Assembly (NCBI GenBank): GCA_003520105.1
Contig: DOVL01000293.1
Coordinates: 1-6,332, forward strand
DNA length: 6,332 bases
Source: Lachnospiraceae bacterium
Lineage (GTDB): Bacteria; Bacillota; Clostridia; Lachnospirales; Lachnospiraceae
Direction: 5' to 3'
In this document: one piece after another, positions 1-5,256 of the stretch
How the letters are laid out: each line of letters starts with the position of its first letter
Numbering within the stretch: position 1 is the first letter of the stretch
Position numbers and translations under genes: made by a program
The notes under the pieces: model-generated
Seen by the model: the letters and a program-made list of their open reading frames with translations, nothing else
The model's database searches: none
What the model was told of the DNA's origin: nothing

Positions 1-69
1 CGCCTGCCGAGGCCGGAGCACATGAATTTGAAAATTATGCCTCCGGCTGGTGTCAGCCGGAGGTTTTTT
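1..69 (+). promoter_or_regulatory. 3' part of L10 leader with intrinsic attenuator hairpin
   Basis: This is the end of the untranslated leader of rplJ; its upstream part lies outside the window. The sequence shows a perfect 10-bp stem, CCTCCGGCTG (40-49) with CAGCCGGAGG (54-63), a four-base loop GTGT and six T (64-69), which is a textbook intrinsic terminator 42 bases before the rplJ start codon. Upstream, GCCGGAG (12-18) can pair with CTCCGGC (41-47), with a further G-U pair 11/48, so it competes with the terminator's 5' arm as an antiterminator would. The CCTGCCGAGG segment (3-12) resembles the 3' portion of the Firmicutes L10 leader family. In that family the L10-L12 complex binds the leader and represses its own operon. 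The binding site itself is not visible here, so the autoregulation is inferred from the family. Confidence 0.8.
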
Positions 70-93
70 ACAGGCTTTAATAATAAAAAAAGA

Positions 94-100
94 AGGAGGT
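94..100 (+). promoter_or_regulatory. Ribosome-binding site fixing the rplJ start
   Basis: AGGAGGT at 94-100 is a near-perfect Shine-Dalgarno sequence 11 bases before ATG 112. It decides the start. The reading frame is open back to an ATG at 22, but that extension would translate the attenuator hairpin and lacks a comparable site. Confidence 0.85.
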
Positions 101-111
101 GCAACCAAACA

Positions 112-654
112 ATGGCTGTAAATGCAAAGAAAGAGGCAATCGTAGCTGAGCTCAAAGAGCAGCTCACCACCGCTAAGGGTGTTGTGCTCACCGGCTACAA
201 AGGCCTTACTGTTGCCCAGGATACCGAGCTTCGTCGCACTCTGCGCGAGGCTGGCGTGACCTATCATGTTGTGAAGAACACCATGCTCCGTTTCGCCGCT
301 GAGGAGGCTGGTATCGAGGGTCTCTCCGAGCATCTCGAGGGCACCACTGCTTTCGCTTTCGCTGATGATGCCGTGGCTCCTGCCAAGGTCATCTGCGACT
401 TCATCAAGAAGAACAAGCTGGAAGACACTGAGGTCCTGACCGTCAAGGTCGGTATGGTTGAGGGCAAGGTCATTGACGCAAACGAAGTCAAGGCCCTGGC
501 ATCCCTGCCCAGCCGCGAGGAACTCATTGCCAAGGCTCTTGGCAGCATGAACGCTCCTATTGCCAACACTGTCAATGTGCTGCAGGGCGTTATCCGCAAG
601 GCCGTCTATGTGCTTGAGGCTGTCCGCGCTCAGAAAGAGCAGGCATCTGCCTAA
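112..654 (+). CDS. rplJ: 50S ribosomal protein L10
   Basis: L10 anchors the L7/L12 stalk to 23S rRNA on the large ribosomal subunit, where the stalk recruits and stimulates the translational GTPases. With L12 it also represses its own operon through the leader RNA. The 180-residue product starts MAVNAKKEAIVAELKEQL and has the typical N-terminal rRNA-binding fold, with the conserved YKGLTV segment near residues 29-34 and VVKNTM at 53-58. A helical C-terminus (about 155-175, NVLQGVIRKAVYVLEAV) fits the segment that carries L12 dimers. The length is slightly above the usual 165-175 residues. The start at ATG 112 was chosen for the AGGAGGT site at 94-100 and because L10 proteins normally begin at this point. 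Base composition is fairly GC-rich: 33 of 60 bases by hand count in 541-600. rplL follows after 94 bases. Confidence 0.97.
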   Translation: MAVNAKKEAIVAELKEQLTTAKGVVLTGYKGLTVAQDTELRRTLREAGVTYHVVKNTMLRFAAEEAGIEGLSEHLEGTTAFAFADDAVAPAKVICDFIKKNKLEDTEVLTVKVGMVEGKVIDANEVKALASLPSREELIAKALGSMNAPIANTVNVLQGVIRKAVYVLEAVRAQKEQASA

Positions 655-668
655 GGCCCCTTGCATGA

Positions 669-703
669 CGAAGATAAATGCTTCGCCGTTGGTACTTAGT
701 ACC
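669..703 (+). other. Two small tandem hairpins between rplJ and rplL
   Basis: CGAAG (669-673) pairs with CTTCG (681-685) across a seven-base loop. GGTAC (691-695) pairs with GTACC (699-703) across the three-base loop TTA. Both have only five base pairs and no T run follows, so they do not look like a terminator. They lie in the 94-nt spacer and end 30 bases before the rplL ribosome-binding site. A role in mRNA processing or in uncoupling rplL translation from rplJ is possible, since the stalk needs several L12 per L10, but this is inference. Confidence 0.4.
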
Positions 704-733
704 GTTAAATAAGAATTAAACGAAAGATTAAAT

Positions 734-740
734 TGGAGGT
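734..740 (+). promoter_or_regulatory. Strong ribosome-binding site of rplL
   Basis: TGGAGGT at 734-740 contains the GGAGG core eight bases before ATG 749. An independent strong site suits a protein needed in several copies per ribosome. Confidence 0.8.
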
Positions 741-748
741 ATATTGAA

Positions 749-1120
749 ATGACTAAAGAAGAAATCATGGAAGCCATTGAGAGCATGACTGTCCTGGAGC
801 TGTCCGAGCTCGTTAAGGCTATGGAGGAGAAGTTCGGCGTTAGCGCTGCTGCTCCTGTTGCTGTTGCTGCTGTTGGCGGTGCTGCTGCTGGTGCTGCTGC
901 TGAGGAGAAGAGCGAGTTCACTGTTATGCTCGCTTCCGCTGGCGACAAGAAGATCAACGTTATCAAGGCTGTTCGTGAGGCTACTGGTCTCGGCCTGAAG
1001 GAAGCTAAGGCTCTCGTTGATGGCGCTCCTGCTGCTGTCAAGGAGAATGTTGCCAAGGCTGAGGCTGAAGAGCTGAAGAAGAAGCTCGAAGAGGCTGGCG
1101 CTACTGTTGAGCTGAAGTAA
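749..1120 (+). CDS. rplL: 50S ribosomal protein L7/L12
   Basis: L7/L12 forms the mobile stalk of the large subunit. Its dimers bind the L10 C-terminus and its C-terminal domain contacts EF-Tu, EF-G, IF2 and RF3. The 123-residue product has the three expected parts: an N-terminal dimerisation domain (about 1-31, [20 protein letters not shown] onward), a flexible Ala/Gly/Val hinge (about 32-52), and a C-terminal factor-binding domain (about 54-123) with the conserved [20 protein letters not shown] and the VDGAP motif at 90-94. The hinge is encoded largely by repeated GCT codons, which makes about 840-905 low in complexity. The opposite strand therefore shows a Ser/Leu-rich open frame that is an artefact. 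A terminator follows 31 bases after the stop codon, so rplL ends the ribosomal transcript here. Confidence 0.98.
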   Translation: MTKEEIMEAIESMTVLELSELVKAMEEKFGVSAAAPVAVAAVGGAAAGAAAEEKSEFTVMLASAGDKKINVIKAVREATGLGLKEAKALVDGAPAAVKENVAKAEAEELKKKLEEAGATVELK

Positions 1121-1150
1121 TTCAGTTTGACTGCATAAGCAAGTCATTTA

Positions 1151-1201
1151 AAAGCTGTGAGGAAGTGGATTACATCCACGGCCTCACGGCTTTTTTATTT
1201 T
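1151..1201 (+). terminator. Intrinsic terminator after rplL
   Basis: GCTGTGAGG (1154-1162) pairs with CCTCACGGC (1182-1190) with one G-U pair. After a 2x2 internal loop (AA/GG), the inner stem GTGGAT (1165-1170) pairs with ATCCAC (1174-1179) around a three-base loop. A run of six T (1191-1196), then A and four more T, follows. Three A at 1151-1153 extend the stem into the T run. It should end most rplJ-rplL transcription before hsdR. Confidence 0.92.
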
Positions 1202-1204
1202 GGC

Positions 1205-1287
1205 TGGACAAAATAGCAGTCTTGTTCAATTTAAGGGGACGTTGAAATAAGCCTGACATAGTTTGTGTTATATTTCAAGCTTGTCCA
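1205..1287. repeat. Short inverted repeats in the rplL-hsdR gap
   Basis: Two nested inverted repeats are visible. TGGACAA (1205-1211) matches TTGTCCA (1281-1287), and TTGAAATA (1242-1249) matches TATTTCAA (1271-1278). They lie between the rplL terminator and the hsdR promoter and could be an operator or a remnant of a junction. Arms of 7-8 bases in AT-rich DNA can also arise by chance. No mobile-element gene is present. Confidence 0.3.
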
Positions 1288-1309
1288 TGGCATATTTTGA
1301 TTGCTACAC

Positions 1310-1339
1310 TTGCCTGAAATTATTGGCTGGCGGTATAAT
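1310..1339 (+). promoter_or_regulatory. Predicted sigma-A promoter of the hsd operon
   Basis: A perfect -10 box TATAAT at 1334-1339 lies 18 bases after TTGCCT (1310-1315, four of six matches to TTGACA). Transcription would start near 1346, leaving a leader of about 27 bases before ATG 1373. Its position downstream of a strong terminator suggests that the hsd genes are transcribed independently of the ribosomal genes. It rests on sequence match only. Confidence 0.65.
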
Positions 1340-1372
1340 TAAGCTAGAGCAAGGATTGTGAGGTGGAGACGC

Positions 1373-4111
1373 ATGGCACCAGAAGAAAAAGCAAGGCTTG
1401 TGATAGATCGTAAACTGGAAGAGGCTGGTTGGATTATTCAGGACATGAAGGACCTTGATCCGTCTGCTGGTCTGGGGGTAGCCATTAGAGAGTATCCTAC
1501 AGATACAGGAGAGGTGGACTATGCCCTTTTTGTCGATGGTAGGCCGGTAGGCGTAGTTGAAGCCAAGAGGACAGAAGCGGGCGAGAATATAACCACAGTT
1601 GAAGCGCAGACTGCGCGTTATGCAAATAGCAAGCTAAAGTACATAAAGTACGAATTTAAGATTCGTTTTGCTTATGAGGCAACTGATAAAATAATCCGCT
1701 TTACCGATTATAATGATATAAAGTACAGGTCACGACAAGTATTTTCGTTCTTTCAGCCCACTACCTTGAGTCGTTTAACTGTGATGTCAGATACTATCAG
1801 GAACAACTTGAAGAGAATGCCTAAATTGCTTAAGAGGGGATTTCGAGATTGCCAGATTGCAGCGTTGAATAATCTCGACAAGTCTTTTGCAGAAAACAGG
1901 CCGAAGGCACTGGTGCAAATGGCTACCGGTGCGGGCAAGACTTTTACGGCTATTACGGCATCTTACCGCCTTTTGAAACATTGCAAGTTCAAGAGAATTC
2001 TTTTCCTGGCAGATACCAGGAGCTTGGCAGAGCAGGCTGAGCGGGAGTTCAAAAGCTATCATCCAGTCGATGATTCACGTACTTTTGGTGAACTGTATAG
2101 CGTGCTAAGATTGCGAAAGTCACATATACCCAACGATGTAGAGGTATGTGTTTCCACCATACAAAGGATGTATTCTATCCTGAAAGGCGAAGAGTTGGAT
2201 GAATCCGCAGAAGATTTCTCTGTAGGCAAGGATTCAAATGCTAATAGTCAAGTACCCAAACAGGTAGTTTACAACAAGAAATATCCACCGGAGTTTTTTG
2301 ACTGCATAATTGTAGATGAGTGCCATCGTTCCATTTATAATGTTTGGAGTCAGGTATTGGAGTATTTTGATGCTTTTCTGGTGGGACTGACGGCTACACC
2401 GGATAAAAGGACACTGGCATATTTCAACGAGAACATTGTCAGCGAATATACCAGAGAACAGGCTATTGTAGATGGAGTAAATGTTGGCGAAGATATATTT
2501 ATCATTGACACTGAAATCAGCCAGAAGGGCGGAAAGATATTAAAGCAGGCTATTGAGAAGCGGAACCGTCTTTCCCGTGAGAAACGTCTTGAAGTGATGG
2601 AAGAAGATTATGAGTATGATTCCAAGCAACTGGATAAGGCGGTAGTCAATCCCAGCCAGATTCGTACTGTCATTAGGACATTCAAGGATGCTTTGAAAAA
2701 TGTACTTTATCCCGAGCGCGATGAGGTACCCAAGACCCTTATTTTTGCCAAGACAGACAGTCATGCTGATGATATTATCAACATTGTGCGTGAAGAATTT
2801 GCTGAAGGCAATGAGTTTTGCAAGAAAATCACTTGTGCAGCGGATAAGCCGGAAGAGGCATTGGCAGCCTTCCGCAATGAATTTTATCCCCGAATAGCTG
2901 TTACTGTCGATATGATTGCTACTGGTACAGATGTAAAGCCTATTGAATGCCTTATATTCATGCGGGATGTACGCAGCAAGGGATATTTCGAGCAGATGAA
3001 GGGACGTGGCACACGCACGATCAGCAAGGAAGATTTGCAGAAGGTTTCGCCCTCGGCTAAAGATGGCAAAGACCGCTTTATCATTGTTGATGCAGTGGGA
3101 GTTACCAAGTCCCGCAAGACTGATACCAGACCCTTGGAAAGAAAGCCATCTGTTAGCCTGAAGCAACTGATGATCAATGTGGCTTTGGGGGCGAAGGACG
3201 AAGACACGCTGACTTCTTTGGCTAACAGGATTATTCGTCTGGGTAGCAGAATGGATAAAAAGGAACATAAAGAGTTCCGTGAGATGATAGGTGCACCTAC
3301 TAGCAAAATAGCGGGTAACCTTCTTGATGCTTTTGATGAAGATAAAATCAAGGGTGCTGCTGAACTCAAATTCTATACTGAAACACCTAGCCGTGAACAG
3401 ATGGAAGAGATTCAGAAGGATATGCTGAAAGAGGCAACGAAGCCTTTTTACAATCCGCAGAATCGCAATTTTATCGAAAAAATCCAGAACAGCCATGATC
3501 AGATTATTGATAGTGTCAATATTGACGAGGTTGTATTTGCTGGCTTTGAAAAGAGCCAGAAGCAGAAAGCTGATGAGGTAATCTCGTCGTTCAGAGATTT
3601 CATAAAGGCGAACCGCAATGAATTAATTGCCCTGGGCATTATTTACAACCGCAAGTATAAAGAACGTCCTATGGTGATTGCGAAGCTGAAGGAGCTGTAT
3701 CAGCAGTTGAAGGTAAAGGGCATAGGTGTGCAGGCTATATGGGACAGCTATGCCGTGGAAGAACCGCAGAAAATACCCCAAGGGACTAAAACGCAACTGA
3801 CTGACCTGGTGGCACTTATCCGTTATGAGACTGGCATGATTAAGAAATTGGAGCCCTTTGCTGACAGGGTACGGCATAACTTTATGAAATGGACGTTCAA
3901 GGAAAATATAGGTAGTGATCATTTTTCGGAGGAACAGCTGGAATGGTTGCGTCTTATTCGTGACCACATCATTGCTTCCTTGAGTATTGTGCCAGAAGAT
4001 TTGGAACGCAGTCCTTTTGACAGCTTAGGAGGAATGGGACGGTTCTATGTATTGTTTGGGGAAAATTACGAGAAGTTGTTGCATGAGTTGAATGTTAAGT
4101 TGGTGGCATAA
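1373..4111 (+). CDS. hsdR: Type I restriction enzyme R subunit (endonuclease and translocase)
   Basis: HsdR joins the HsdM-HsdS methylase to form the type I endonuclease, which pulls DNA past itself using ATP and cuts far from an unmethylated site. The 912-residue protein has an N-terminal PD-(D/E)XK nuclease (D49, E63-A-K65 in VDYALFVDG...GVVEAKR). The superfamily 2 motor follows: Walker A ATGAGKT (184-190), DECH (315-318), LTATP (339-343), DMIATGTDV (513-521) and the arginine-finger motif QMKGRGTR (541-548). The C-terminal part (about 735-905) resembles the EcoEI-type HsdR C-terminal domain, which would place it near the type IB-like families. Length is normal and no key residue is missing. 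The frame is open from GTG 1358, but ATG 1373 is preferred: it has GAGGTG (1360-1365) seven bases upstream, and relatives typically begin MxPEEKAR. hsdS follows after 11 bases. Confidence 0.95.
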   Translation: MAPEEKARLVIDRKLEEAGWIIQDMKDLDPSAGLGVAIREYPTDTGEVDYALFVDGRPVGVVEAKRTEAGENITTVEAQTARYANSKLKYIKYEFKIRFAYEATDKIIRFTDYNDIKYRSRQVFSFFQPTTLSRLTVMSDTIRNNLKRMPKLLKRGFRDCQIAALNNLDKSFAENRPKALVQMATGAGKTFTAITASYRLLKHCKFKRILFLADTRSLAEQAEREFKSYHPVDDSRTFGELYSVLRLRKSHIPNDVEVCVSTIQRMYSILKGEELDESAEDFSVGKDSNANSQVPKQVVYNKKYPPEFFDCIIVDECHRSIYNVWSQVLEYFDAFLVGLTATPDKRTLAYFNENIVSEYTREQAIVDGVNVGEDIFIIDTEISQKGGKILKQAIEKRNRLSREKRLEVMEEDYEYDSKQLDKAVVNPSQIRTVIRTFKDALKNVLYPERDEVPKTLIFAKTDSHADDIINIVREEFAEGNEFCKKITCAADKPEEALAAFRNEFYPRIAVTVDMIATGTDVKPIECLIFMRDVRSKGYFEQMKGRGTRTISKEDLQKVSPSAKDGKDRFIIVDAVGVTKSRKTDTRPLERKPSVSLKQLMINVALGAKDEDTLTSLANRIIRLGSRMDKKEHKEFREMIGAPTSKIAGNLLDAFDEDKIKGAAELKFYTETPSREQMEEIQKDMLKEATKPFYNPQNRNFIEKIQNSHDQIIDSVNIDEVVFAGFEKSQKQKADEVISSFRDFIKANRNELIALGIIYNRKYKERPMVIAKLKELYQQLKVKGIGVQAIWDSYAVEEPQKIPQGTKTQLTDLVALIRYETGMIKKLEPFADRVRHNFMKWTFKENIGSDHFSEEQLEWLRLIRDHIIASLSIVPEDLERSPFDSLGGMGRFYVLFGENYEKLLHELNVKLVA

Positions 4112-4116
4112 GGAGA
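4111..4116 (+). promoter_or_regulatory. Ribosome-binding site of hsdS overlapping the hsdR stop
   Basis: AGGAGA at 4111-4116 begins at the last base of the hsdR TAA and lies six bases before GTG 4123. It supports the GTG start and suggests translational coupling of hsdS to hsdR. Confidence 0.7.
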
Positions 4117-4122
4117 AGTTGA

Positions 4123-5253
4123 GTGGATTGGAAAGAATATAGTTTAGGTGAGTTGTTGGATTATGAGCAACCAGCTAAGTATATTGTGAATAGTACTGAG
4201 TATAATAATGCGTACAAAACGCCAGTATTAACTGCGGGAAAGTCTTTCATTATCGGATATACTAATGAAAAAGACGGAGTGTTCGAGGAACTGCCAGTTA
4301 TAATATTTGATGATTTTACTACAGCAACACAATATGTGAACTTTAGATTTAAGGTCAAATCATCAGCTATGAAAATACTGAAGCCAAAAAAAGAATTAGT
4401 TAATCCTAAGTTTATTTATTATAGGATGCAGAATATACAATTGGATCATAGTACACATAAAAGGTACTGGTTGCAACACTATTCTAAACTACGTGTTGCA
4501 ATTCCGGACTTGATAGAACAGCAACGTATTGTTTCTCGCATAGAAGAATTGTTTTCTGAATTAGATGCGGGGATTGAGGAGTTAAAGAAGATAAAGAATA
4601 AATTAGGAATTTATAGACAGGCGATTCTAAAAGAAGCCTTCAAAAAAAACAATCAGTGGGAAACGTTTGAGTTTCAAGAGTTACTAGAAGATATGAGAAA
4701 TGGTTATGGAAAAAAGCCTACTGATAATGGTGACTATAAGATTTTGAAAATAAGTGCTGTACGAAGCATGAATTTGGATCTGCATGAATGTAGGCAGAAT
4801 AGCTCTGAATTCAATGATAAAGAAATAATTAAAGAGAATGATTTGTTATTTACTAGGTATAATGGTAGTAGTGAATTGGTTGGTGTTTGTGCGGCTGTAC
4901 CAGAATTGAAGGATACTTATGCTTATCCTGATAAGATAATAAGATGCAGGCTAAAATTTAATAATTCAAATCATGCGAGATTCTTACAATATTATATAAA
5001 TCAAGGTGAAGCTCGTATGTATATTAGAAGTAAAATAAAAACAACATCTGGACAAAATGGTATAGCTGGTAGTGATATAAAAAAATTATGTATTTATTTA
5101 CCATCGTTGGAGATTCAAGAGAGAATAGTTTCTTATCTTGACGAAAAGATGTCTAATTGTGATAAAATAACAACTGTCATTGAAAATGCTATATATAAAG
5201 CTGATATGATGAGACAAAGTATATTGAAGCAGGCGTTTGAGGGGAGATTATAA
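4123..5253 (+). CDS. hsdS: Type I restriction-modification specificity subunit
   Basis: HsdS reads the bipartite DNA target and holds two HsdM subunits and, through them, HsdR. The 376-residue protein shows the classic duplicated layout. TRD1 (about 1-126) is followed by conserved helix 1 (127-173, from IPDLIEQQRIV to AILKEAF). TRD2 (about 179-325) is followed by conserved helix 2 (326-376, from LPSLEIQERIV to SILKQAFEGRL). The interval from the Pro of each helix (128 and 327) to the Phe of its final motif (173 and 372) is 45 residues in both copies. The start is GTG 4123, supported by AGGAGA at 4111-4116. Length is at the short end of the usual 380-460 but complete. It is clearly more A+T-rich than its neighbours (13 and 15 G+C of 60 in 4981-5040 and 5041-5100), as often seen where recognition domains are exchanged. 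The target sequence cannot be read from sequence alone. Confidence 0.94.
   Translation: MDWKEYSLGELLDYEQPAKYIVNSTEYNNAYKTPVLTAGKSFIIGYTNEKDGVFEELPVIIFDDFTTATQYVNFRFKVKSSAMKILKPKKELVNPKFIYYRMQNIQLDHSTHKRYWLQHYSKLRVAIPDLIEQQRIVSRIEELFSELDAGIEELKKIKNKLGIYRQAILKEAFKKNNQWETFEFQELLEDMRNGYGKKPTDNGDYKILKISAVRSMNLDLHECRQNSSEFNDKEIIKENDLLFTRYNGSSELVGVCAAVPELKDTYAYPDKIIRCRLKFNNSNHARFLQYYINQGEARMYIRSKIKTTSGQNGIAGSDIKKLCIYLPSLEIQERIVSYLDEKMSNCDKITTVIENAIYKADMMRQSILKQAFEGRL
5239..5246 (+). promoter_or_regulatory. Ribosome-binding site deciding the hsdM TTG start
   Basis: GAGGGGAG at 5239-5246 lies inside the end of hsdS, ten bases before TTG 5257. No ATG or GTG lies in frame between the hsdS stop and the conserved N-terminus of HsdM, so this site and the TTG are the best explanation of the start. 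Confidence 0.6.
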
Positions 5254-5256
5254 ATT

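Noticed and set aside
22..111. An N-terminal extension of rplJ from ATG 22, or a leader peptide
   Set aside because: It would translate the attenuator hairpin and its T run, has no good ribosome-binding site, and L10 proteins normally begin near the MAVNAKKE segment encoded from 112.
728..1147. Minus-strand open frame opposite rplL
   Set aside because: Its Ser/Leu-rich product mirrors the GCT- and GAG-rich codons of rplL; it is a shadow with no plausible start signal.
1242..1274. A second promoter upstream of hsdR (TTGAAA at 1242-1247, TATATT at 1269-1274 with a TGT extension)
   Set aside because: The spacing of 21 bases is too long; the later TATAAT promoter is a better match.
1358..1372. 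GTG 1358 as the hsdR start
   Set aside because: It would begin only about 12 bases after the predicted transcription start, the AAGGA upstream is too close (two bases), and the added residues MRWRR do not look like part of the family.
2540..3496. Long minus-strand open frame (318 codons) inside hsdR
   Set aside because: It lies wholly opposite a conserved helicase coding region and shows no domain I recognise, so it is best explained as a shadow frame.
5224..5254. A separate promoter for hsdM (TTGAAG at 5224-5229 and TATAAA at 5249-5254)
   Set aside because: The predicted transcription start near 5261 would fall after the TTG start codon, the spacer is 19 bases, and the -10-like box simply spans the AT-rich hsdS stop region.
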